DNA of 30,257 nucleotides from CAZOIA01 sp964579675. Lineage in GTDB: Bacteria; Planctomycetota; Phycisphaerae; UBA1845; PWPN01. A program made the translations under genes and the position numbers. Position 1 is the stretch's first letter. Each line of letters opens with the position of its first letter. Where the stretch lies: the NCBI GenBank assembly GCA_964579675.1, contig CAZOIA010000047.1, forward strand, positions 1 to 30,257, given 5' to 3'. Positions 21,679 to 28,666 of this stretch are shown piece after piece. The notes beneath the pieces were generated by a model. The model saw only the letters and a program-made list of their open reading frames with translations, made no database searches and was not told the DNA's origin.

Positions 21679-22515
21679 ATGAAGCTCGCCTACAGTGCCA
21701 ACGCCTATATGCGTTTCCCGATCGCCGAGGCGATCCGGCGGATCGCCGATCTCGGGTACACCGGCATCGAGCTGATGGCTGACGTGCCGCACGCCTGGCC
21801 CGAGGACGTCACGCCCCGCCAGATCGCGGCCATACGCAAGGCACTTGATGATCACAGGCTAACGATCTCGAACGTCAACGCCTTCATGATGAACAAGATC
21901 AACGACCCCCGGCAGCCCTACTGGCACCCGTCATGGATCGAGCCGGACCGGGCGTACCGGCAAATCCGGATCGATCACACCATCCGCAGCCTGACCCTGG
22001 CCAGCCAGCTCGGCGCGCCGCACGTCAGCACTGAGCCCGGCGGCCCAATTGAAAACGAAAGCGATCGGGCCGCCGCCACGGATACGTTCGTCGAGATGCT
22101 CAAACCGGTGCTCGACCACGCCGCCAGGACGGGGGTGAAGCTGCTGATCGAGCCCGAACCGGGGCTGCTCATCGAGAACCTGACCCAATCCCTTGAGCTT
22201 CTCCGGCGGATTGAGTCGCCCTGGATGGGCCTGAACTACGACATCGGGCACTTCTACTGCGTGAGGGAGCCGCTCGCAGAGTCAATCGAGCGACTCGGCC
22301 CGCACATCCAGCACGTTCACATCGAGGACATCGCTGCAACCCGCCGTCACCACCACCTCGTCCCCGGTGATGGAGCGATCGACTTTGGGGGAGTCTTCCA
22401 GGCGTTCGAGCGGATCGGCTACCGCGGCTGGCTCACGGTGGAGCTGTATCCCTTTGCGGATGATCCGGATACCGCCGGTAAGCGGGCGCGCGAGAACCTT
22501 CTGTCACAATGCTGA
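21679..22515 (+). CDS. TIM-barrel sugar-phosphate isomerase/epimerase family protein
   Basis: A 278-aa xylose-isomerase-like TIM barrel. Seen: MKLAYSANAYMRFPIAEAIRRIADLGYTGIELMAD (first strand and helix), HVSTEPGG, LLIEPEPGLLIEN (metal-binding Glu), LNYDIGHFYCV (Asp and His), HVHIEDIA (His/Asp), GDGAIDFGGVFQAFERIGYRGWLTVELY with the final catalytic Glu. This is the metal-binding pattern of the family. The start is ATG 21679; the ribosome-binding site is weak and the gene follows the inositol-phosphate synthase-like gene by 16 bp, so translation may be coupled. It probably isomerises or epimerises an inositol- or sugar-derived compound; the exact substrate is open. Confidence 0.85.
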   Translation: MKLAYSANAYMRFPIAEAIRRIADLGYTGIELMADVPHAWPEDVTPRQIAAIRKALDDHRLTISNVNAFMMNKINDPRQPYWHPSWIEPDRAYRQIRIDHTIRSLTLASQLGAPHVSTEPGGPIENESDRAAATDTFVEMLKPVLDHAARTGVKLLIEPEPGLLIENLTQSLELLRRIESPWMGLNYDIGHFYCVREPLAESIERLGPHIQHVHIEDIAATRRHHHLVPGDGAIDFGGVFQAFERIGYRGWLTVELYPFADDPDTAGKRARENLLSQC

Positions 22516-22582
22516 TACCACCACCGAGCCGGAACCCGAACGGCCGATCCAGGTTCCTTGGGCGACGTAGACGTTGACCGAT

Positions 22583-23503
22583 TCAGGGGTTCCGGGAGAA
22601 GTAGTCCCACGTTTCAAAGCATTTGGCGGATTTTGATGATGGCCCCGACGGCAGGGCGATACTCTTGTCTACGGTTGTGCCTCCTGCGTTCGTCGGCATG
22701 GCTGTCTCGTGGACGAACCGGGCATGGAAATCGGTATACCCTACGTTGTATCCGTTCTTATGTGCAAAGTGCCCGATCCCGACCCCGTCATGCATGGCGC
22801 TCCTGATGTAAACGTCCGCCATCAGCGCGTACACGTTGCGTATGCCGTACTTGGGATTGCCGGTGGCGGCGCGTTTGTCCTGGAGCCAGGATCGGTATTC
22901 ATCCATAAGCCTCCAGTTGCCGGTGTCGTCGGGATCCTCGTTCGCCGGGTCGGGATAGGCATCCTTCCCGGCGTCTCTTGGATGCCTTGAGATCAGCTTG
23001 TCGTTCTGGCCCCTTCGAGATCCTGCCATGGGAACCGCGTAAATGTACGCCATGAAGGTGGTGGGCTCATCGTGGTCGAGGAAACCGGATCCGCCGTAGT
23101 TGTTGCCGTTGAGCATCCACGTGCCGCGCGGCATCACCGGATTGCTGGGGCAGAAAAAGATGTCCAAAACCTCCCCGGCGTACCTCCTGTCGTACAGAAC
23201 ACCAGTGTTCACACGTTCGTGGCCATGCTTCATGTAGTACTTGAATATGTCGTATCCCACCATCGGCAGTAACTGCTTGTGGTCCGCCGAATACAGCGAG
23301 AAGGCGCTGCCGAACTGGTGGAGGTTGGACAGGCAAACGGCCCGCCGGGCCTGTTCCCTGGCCTTGGCGAGCGACGGCAGCAGAATCGCCAGCAGCAGGG
23401 CAATAATCGCAACAACCACCAGGAGCTCGATGAGCGTGAAACCATGCCCGAACGGGAACCGCTTTACCCGGCGGTATCTCATCGCGAGACGGAATATCCA
23501 CAT
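22583..23503 (-). CDS. Prepilin-type N-terminal cleavage/methylation domain protein
   Basis: A 306-aa pseudopilin-like exported protein of the type amplified in planctomycetes. Seen: a basic leader (RRVKRFPFGHG), the prepilin peptidase site and hydrophobic helix starting GFTLIELLVVVAI, then LAKAREQARRAVCLSNLHQFG and a beta-rich C-terminal part ending near HKNGYNVGYTDFHARF, like the H-X9-DG motif. It would be cleaved after the glycine and anchored or assembled in the envelope. The start is ATG 23503 with GAGGAG 7 nt upstream; the frame is open to a GTG at 23521. No secretion-system genes lie nearby, so it is an orphan pseudopilin. A strong promoter lies about 80 nt upstream. Confidence 0.9.
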   Translation of the reverse strand: MWIFRLAMRYRRVKRFPFGHGFTLIELLVVVAIIALLLAILLPSLAKAREQARRAVCLSNLHQFGSAFSLYSADHKQLLPMVGYDIFKYYMKHGHERVNTGVLYDRRYAGEVLDIFFCPSNPVMPRGTWMLNGNNYGGSGFLDHDEPTTFMAYIYAVPMAGSRRGQNDKLISRHPRDAGKDAYPDPANEDPDDTGNWRLMDEYRSWLQDKRAATGNPKYGIRNVYALMADVYIRSAMHDGVGIGHFAHKNGYNVGYTDFHARFVHETAMPTNAGGTTVDKSIALPSGPSSKSAKCFETWDYFSRNP

Positions 23504-23587
23504 GGCCGGCTCCTCAGACACCGGGAAGCATAAACAGGCTGCACAGCCTGCCAGCAGGGTGCCCTGCTTGGCCCATGCCCCTAGAAT

Positions 23588-23616
23588 AGTCTACACTAAG
23601 GGCAGATTCCTGTCAA
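23588..23616 (-). promoter_or_regulatory. Strong sigma-70-type promoter for the prepilin-like gene
   Basis: Minus strand: TTGACA (23611-23616), a 17-nt spacer, TAGACT (23588-23593). The leader would be about 80 nt. Both hexamers are identical to those before the PEP-CTERM gene. Confidence 0.75.
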
Positions 23617-24104
23617 CAGCAGGCTCCCACGAACCCCCGGGGCCCAACAAAGCCCTTGGCCTGGCGGTTCGCGCGGTCAGCCCGCCACGCCGCCTCCGGC
23701 ACTCCCCTCGCGAGTCTCCCAGTGGAATGTTAGACATATTTCAAACGCTCGTCCACGAAAACGCCAGGTATTGAGCGACATCCCTGATTCTTGGCCGAAC
23801 ATCGGCGCCGGCCCTGCCGCGACCGCCCCCTGGAATGCTTTTCGTCGCGCCAAAGCCGTGCCATTGGCGAAAACCGGGGGCCTGGCCCACCGGCGCCGGG
23901 AATGGCTGCGGCCTGCGTCGAGATTCAGTGAAGCGGGCGTAATTCCGCCCACGATTTCGGGAACCATACGCTCGACGGTCTGGCCATATTCGGTCTCCGG
24001 CTTCCCTGGCGCGCTTCGTTGACATTGGGGCGGCTTCGTGCCACTCTGCGCATGTTGCAAGTGGCTGTCTGGCTTGGCCTGGCAACCTGTGGATCGCCTT
24101 TGTA
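23617..24104. other. Non-coding divergent region upstream of the SGNH/TPR gene
   Basis: About 490 bp with no convincing gene on either strand. It should hold the SGNH/TPR promoter; TTGACA at 24019-24024 lacks a good -10 partner, and TGTAAT at 24101-24106 lacks a good -35 and would overlap the chosen start. Confidence 0.5.
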
Positions 24105-26777
24105 ATGTGGAGTGTGAAGGAGGTGAAAAGACACTCGAGCAGGATCTGTTGGAAAGCGGCAATTCCGGCAACCCACGCCACAGGGGCAAAACGCAGCAGG
24201 CGGAGCAAGAGGTCCCAGTCGGCCGACGCCGCCGCGTGGAAACCTGAGACGTCCTCCCCTGAGTCCAGATACATCAAACCCACCGGTTGGCGGAAGTGGG
24301 CCTTCCGACTGGCGGCCGTGATTGTTCCTGTGGTACTGTTCCTCCTGCTGCTGGAACTCGGGCTTCGGCTCTTTGGCTGCGGCCACCCCGCCCCTTTCTT
24401 CGTCCCCATCGAGGGCCAGGACGCCCATACCACCAACCAGAAGTTCGGGTGGCGGTTCTTCCCGCCGGTCATTTCCAGAACGCCCGTGGTGTGTCGCTTG
24501 CCGGCAGAGAAGGACAGCAACACCTACCGCATCTTCGTACTCGGCGGGTCGGCGGCCCAGGGGACCCCAGCTCCCGCTTTCAGCTTCGGACGCATCCTCC
24601 AGATCATGCTCGAGGAGCAGTATCGCGGCGCGAAGTTCGAGGTCGTCAATACGGCCATGACCGCCATCAACTCCCACGTCGTGCTGACCATCGCCCGGGA
24701 CTGCGCCGACTACGACCCCGATCTGTTCATCGTTTACATGGGCAACAACGAAGTCGTGGGCCCCTACGGCCCCGGAACCGTGTTTCAAGGCTACTCCCCC
24801 AGCCGATTCATGATCCGGGCTGGCATCGCTGCGAAAGCCACCCGAATCGGACAGCTCATTGAAAGCTTAGCCGGGTTACTGGGCAAACCCAACGAAGGCC
24901 TTACGGACTGGAAGGGGATGGAGTTCTTCCTCAACAACCGCGTGACGGCCGACGATCCCCGCCTGGCGAGGGTCTACAGTCACTTCCGGGAAAACCTGTC
25001 CGATGTCTGCGAGGCGGCACGGGGAGCCGGAGCTAAGACCATCGTCTGCACCGTCGTGTCGAATCTGAAAGACAACGCCCCGTTTGCATCCATGCATCGG
25101 TGGGATCTGTCGCGGGCCGATCAGGCTGGATGGGAGGAAATCTATAACGCCGGCACCGATCTCGAAGAAAGGGGGCTCTACGGCCAGGCGGTCGAGAAGT
25201 ACCTCGCCGCCGCCGACGACGACGACCGTTTTGCGGCTCTGCACTTCCGCCTGGGACGGTGTTTTGTGGCCTTGCAAGAGCGCGACCGGGCCCACGATCA
25301 CTACATCCGGGCCCGGGATCTCGATGCACTCCGATTCCGTACCGATACGCAATTGAACGAAGCCGTCCGGGAAGTGGCCGAGGCAAAGGAGTCACGGGGC
25401 GTCTACCTGGTCGATGCGGTCCGTGTCTTCGAACAAAGCGACAAAACACGATACGGGATCCCCGGGCAGGAACTGCTCTTCGAGCACGTCCACCTGAACT
25501 TCGCCGGCAACTACGTCCTCGCCGAGGCCGTCTTCCAGAAGCTGGCCGGCCTCCTGCCTCAATGGGTGCGCGATCACGCCTCCAAGCGAAGCGCCCTCCC
25601 GTCACAGGACCGGTGTGCCCGTCGCCTTGCCCTGACCGCCTGGGATCGATACAGGAGAGCAGGAATGATCTTCGATGTCCTGCGTCGTCCTCCATTCGTC
25701 AACCAGTTGGATTACGAGCGGAGGCGGGCCCTGAGCCAAGAGCATCTGGAGGAGCTCAAGAGGCAGGCCACCTCCAAAGAAGCTATCCAGGAAGCCCGCC
25801 GCACTTATCTCTGGGCGATCGCCCTGAAACCGGACGACTTGTTGATACGCGGGAATCTGGCAAAGATGCTGCTCGATCTCGGCGACGCCCACGGGGCCGC
25901 CGAGCAGTTAGATTATCTGGTCTGGAGGGTGCCGGGCATCGCGGATTGGCACGCGGACCTGGGCGTCAGCCTGGTCGCGCAAGGAAGAACGACAGCAGGC
26001 ATGGAACAGGTCGGCCGCGCGCTGCAGATCATGCCCGACTATGCCCAGGCGCATGGTAACCTGGCGATCGTCCTGGCCCAGCAGAACAAGCTCGGGGAGG
26101 CCGCTCAGTATTTCCGCCGGGCCCTGCGGATCAATCCCGACTACCAGCGGGCTCACTACGGCCTGGCGGGAGTTCTCGTGCGGCAAGGGGAGCTTAATGA
26201 AGCCGTCGCCCACTATAGCGAATCGCTGCGGCTTAGGCCCCACCACCCCGAGGCGCACTACGACCTGGCCACTACCCTCGCCCAACAAGGCAAAACCGAT
26301 GAGGCCGTCACGCACTTCGCCGAGGCGCTGCGCCTCAAGCCCGACTACGCGCAGGCGCACTACAACCTAGCGGTAGCCCGGTCGCGCCAAGGCGAGACCG
26401 GCCAGGCCGTTGTCCACTACAGTGAGGTACTCCGGTTGATGCCCGACTCGCTCGATGTCCTCGGCAATCTGGCGTGGATCCTGGCCACAGATGACAGTGC
26501 CGAGGTTCGTGATCCGGCAAGAGCGATCCAACTTGCCGAACGCGCTTGTGCACTAACCGGGCACAAACAGCCGGCCATGCTCGATACTCTAGCGGCCGCC
26601 TACGCCAGCGCGGGCCGATTCTCCCAGGCTGTCGAGACGGCGAAAAAAGCCGCCGCCTTGGCCGAGGCCTCGGGACGGTCCGAGCTCGCCGGCGATATCC
26701 GAGCCCGCCTGCGGCTCTATCGTGAGGGGCGTCCATACCGCCAGCCGCCCCAACCGCCACATCCTGTTCGCCCATAG
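24105..26777 (+). CDS. Membrane-anchored SGNH/GDSL hydrolase with C-terminal TPR repeats
   Basis: An 890-aa protein. Seen: a basic N-terminus, one transmembrane helix (about residues 67-90, FRLAAVIVPVVLFLLLLELG), then an SGNH esterase domain: block I VLGGSAAQG (nucleophile Ser), YMGNNEVVGPYG (block III Asn), and HVHLNFAGNYVLAE (block V His). A helical region (TDLEERGLYGQAVEKYLAAA ... LHFRLGRC) is an insert before block V. From about residue 560 to 870 come tetratricopeptide repeats with PDYAQAHGNLA-type units every 34 residues (PDYQRAHYGLAGVL, PHHPEAHYDLATTL, PDYAQAHYNLAVA). The C-terminus is Pro-rich. It likely deacylates a surface or secreted polymer within a TPR-scaffolded complex. The start is uncertain: ATG 24105 has no ribosome-binding site, and AAGGAGG lies just inside the frame. 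Confidence 0.85.
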   Translation: MWSVKEVKRHSSRICWKAAIPATHATGAKRSRRSKRSQSADAAAWKPETSSPESRYIKPTGWRKWAFRLAAVIVPVVLFLLLLELGLRLFGCGHPAPFFVPIEGQDAHTTNQKFGWRFFPPVISRTPVVCRLPAEKDSNTYRIFVLGGSAAQGTPAPAFSFGRILQIMLEEQYRGAKFEVVNTAMTAINSHVVLTIARDCADYDPDLFIVYMGNNEVVGPYGPGTVFQGYSPSRFMIRAGIAAKATRIGQLIESLAGLLGKPNEGLTDWKGMEFFLNNRVTADDPRLARVYSHFRENLSDVCEAARGAGAKTIVCTVVSNLKDNAPFASMHRWDLSRADQAGWEEIYNAGTDLEERGLYGQAVEKYLAAADDDDRFAALHFRLGRCFVALQERDRAHDHYIRARDLDALRFRTDTQLNEAVREVAEAKESRGVYLVDAVRVFEQSDKTRYGIPGQELLFEHVHLNFAGNYVLAEAVFQKLAGLLPQWVRDHASKRSALPSQDRCARRLALTAWDRYRRAGMIFDVLRRPPFVNQLDYERRRALSQEHLEELKRQATSKEAIQEARRTYLWAIALKPDDLLIRGNLAKMLLDLGDAHGAAEQLDYLVWRVPGIADWHADLGVSLVAQGRTTAGMEQVGRALQIMPDYAQAHGNLAIVLAQQNKLGEAAQYFRRALRINPDYQRAHYGLAGVLVRQGELNEAVAHYSESLRLRPHHPEAHYDLATTLAQQGKTDEAVTHFAEALRLKPDYAQAHYNLAVARSRQGETGQAVVHYSEVLRLMPDSLDVLGNLAWILATDDSAEVRDPARAIQLAERACALTGHKQPAMLDTLAAAYASAGRFSQAVETAKKAAALAEASGRSELAGDIRARLRLYREGRPYRQPPQPPHPVRP

Positions 26778-26932
26778 TCTGTCGGGTATCCGGAGAGCCG
26801 CTTGCCGACGGAAGGCCCGGACTTTGCCTCGTAGCGCAGTTTTTGCGGTGCAGCTTTCCTGACCTACTCGCCCGGACAGATGAACGGGGTTTTGGGCTGC
26901 CCCGCCTTTCCTGGCTTTCCCTCGACTTTCTG
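26778..26932. other. Spacer between SGNH/TPR gene and next promoter
   Basis: I see no gene and no convincing terminator hairpin in these 155 bases. Confidence 0.5.
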
Positions 26933-26961
26933 TTGACAGCAGTTTGACTTTCCGGTAGACT
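26933..26961 (+). promoter_or_regulatory. Strong sigma-70-type promoter for the PEP-CTERM gene
   Basis: TTGACA (26933-26938), a 17-nt spacer, TAGACT (26956-26961). Same hexamers and spacing as the prepilin promoter. Transcription would begin near 26968, leaving a leader of about 340 nt. Confidence 0.75.
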
Positions 26962-27306
26962 GACCAGCGTGGCAAGTCGTTTCGCCTTGCGCACATGATG
27001 TGGCAAGCCATCTCGAAGGAAGTTCCCGATTGCGGGAGGCGGAGGAGTGAGGCGTACCACTTCCGGAAAACGAAAGGTCTACTTGTGGTGTAGTGTGGTT
27101 TTTGGTGGACCGCGCAATGCCACGGGATGATGGAACGGAGGTGTTGGGAGAGATACTTCAGACTCCATGTGAAATCGTAACCCGAAAGCGGGTGAATCAG
27201 TTCGTTCGATCAGGTCCGTATGACCGGTCGTGAAGGGGCAAGTTGTCTTTAGAGGGAAAGGGCGATCGGGCGGCCTGCGTACAAAAGGCCCGAAGGAGGA
27301 TAGAGT
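26962..27306 (+). promoter_or_regulatory. Long 5' leader of the PEP-CTERM gene
   Basis: No open frame of note lies between the promoter and the ATG. The leader has a repeated GTGGCAAG, a short tight hairpin ACCCG-AAAG-CGGGT (27180-27193) and a palindromic GACCGGTC, and ends in a strong AAGGAGG. It matches no riboswitch class I can recognise by eye. Confidence 0.4.
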
Positions 27307-28425
27307 ATGAACGCGAAGGGAATGTCAGTTTGGATGACGGCTGTGTTGGCCGTCGCGTTTGGAGTGTCGTCGGCCTTAGGGGTTCCCTTGATCGACCTCG
27401 GGGCCGATGAGATCCCGAACGACGTGTCGGCGGACGGCGTGGTGGTCAGTGGAAACGGTGCCGCCGGTGGGTTCATCTGGACCCAGGCCAACGGCCAGAA
27501 GACGGTTGGCAATGACGTCGTCGGGGTTGAGCACCACGCCGGCACCGTGTGGCTCGGCGGCAACATCTCGCCAAACGCCCACCGGTGGGACGGCACTGTG
27601 GCCGGCGCCGGGGCGTGGACCCAGCTTCCGTTGATGGGCGGACGCGACTGGAAGGCCAAGGGCATTGGCGTCAAATCCGACCAGAGCGACGTGTGGATTG
27701 CTGGCTATGCCAATGATGACGGCAATCCATACAAGTCCGCGGGCCGTTACAAACAGAGTGCGAACAGTACGGCGGCCTACAGTTTGCCGCCCGGCGGCCA
27801 CGACCACTCGTACTTCTACGCTTCGTCGAATGTCGGGAACTTCTGCGGCCAGTACCAGTACGGGGGCAGTCCGCCCGGAGGCGGCGCCCGGAACGCGATG
27901 AGGTCCAATGGCGTCGCCCTGGATACGCTGATGGGGCCGGCCAGCACCTCCCGCCAGGGGGCGGCCCATGCGATCTCCAGTGACGGCAACGTCAAGGTCG
28001 GCTTCAGCAACCGGGCCGCCGGCCTAGAACAGGCGACCTACTGGCCGGCCAGTGACACGCCTACGGCGATCCCGTACGTGGCGGGCAGCGGCCAGGAATG
28101 GTGCAGGGCCTATGAGGTCAACGGTGACGGCAGCATGATCGCCGGCCGGGACTATACCTTCGCCACCACGTCGAACATCTGGTGGATCTGGACCAGCACC
28201 GGTGGCACCCAGACCGTAAGCTCGTACCTGACGAGTTTGGGTGTCGATCTCACCGGCTGGGACCCGGCAACGATGCGGATTGAAGGCATGTCCGACGACG
28301 GCTCGGTCATCTGTGGTCAGGGCGACATGCCTGGCGGGAGCATGCACGGCTGGGTCATTCCCGAGCCGGCCACGCTGTCGTTGCTCGCCCTCGGTGGCCT
28401 GTTGCTGCTGCGCCGGCGGCGGTGA
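27307..28425 (+). CDS. Exported HAF-repeat protein with PEP-CTERM sorting signal
   Basis: A 372-aa secreted protein. Residues 1-25 form a signal peptide (WMTAVLAVAFGVSSALG). The body has repeats of the HAF type with a core like S-x-DG-xxxx-G (VSADGVVVSG, ISSDGNVKVG, VNGDGSMIAG, MSDDGSVICG), probably a beta-propeller-like fold. The C-terminus VIPEPATLSLLALGGLLLLRRRR is a classic PEP-CTERM: PEP motif, hydrophobic helix, Arg cluster. Such proteins are handled by exosortase, which is not in this window. AAGGAGG lies 7 nt upstream of the ATG. It is followed by a related gene. Confidence 0.9.
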   Translation: MNAKGMSVWMTAVLAVAFGVSSALGVPLIDLGADEIPNDVSADGVVVSGNGAAGGFIWTQANGQKTVGNDVVGVEHHAGTVWLGGNISPNAHRWDGTVAGAGAWTQLPLMGGRDWKAKGIGVKSDQSDVWIAGYANDDGNPYKSAGRYKQSANSTAAYSLPPGGHDHSYFYASSNVGNFCGQYQYGGSPPGGGARNAMRSNGVALDTLMGPASTSRQGAAHAISSDGNVKVGFSNRAAGLEQATYWPASDTPTAIPYVAGSGQEWCRAYEVNGDGSMIAGRDYTFATTSNIWWIWTSTGGTQTVSSYLTSLGVDLTGWDPATMRIEGMSDDGSVICGQGDMPGGSMHGWVIPEPATLSLLALGGLLLLRRRR

Positions 28426-28433
28426 CACCAGGC

Positions 28434-28459
28434 GGCGGTCGTTCGGTTGACGGACCGCC
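28434..28459 (+). terminator. Stem-loop after the PEP-CTERM gene
   Basis: GGCGGTC (28434-28440) pairs with GACCGCC (28453-28459) 8 bp after the stop codon. There is no T run, so intrinsic termination is uncertain; it may protect the mRNA 3' end. Confidence 0.45.
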
Positions 28460-28487
28460 GGAGTTTGAGACTGATCGGGCCAAGCTG

Positions 28488-28525
28488 TGCGGACCACAGG
28501 TGGCGATAAACGCTTGTGGTCCGCA
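28488..28525. repeat. 11-bp inverted repeat in intergenic region
   Basis: TGCGGACCACA (28488-28498) and TGTGGTCCGCA (28515-28525) are perfect partners around a 16-nt loop. It could be a dispersed palindromic element or a second transcript-end structure. Confidence 0.65.
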
Positions 28526-28666
28526 GGGCAGGCCTGAGAGCCCGGGGGGTAGGACCGGGGGGGGAAGTGGTGCGCGGAGCGGTGTCATAATTGAGCAAGC
28601 AGGAAGGTCTGGTCTTGGGACCGCGCTGGATGGCGGTGTCCCCCGGCCAAATGCGGAGTACGAGCT

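Noticed and set aside
23741..24523. Minus-strand frames in the region upstream of the SGNH/TPR gene
   Set aside because: They overlap the 5' end of the SGNH gene, have no ribosome-binding site and no recognisable motif; treated as chance frames in non-coding DNA.
27180..27193. Possible riboswitch in the PEP-CTERM leader
   Set aside because: Only one short hairpin is clear; I could not match the consensus of c-di-GMP or other riboswitch classes.
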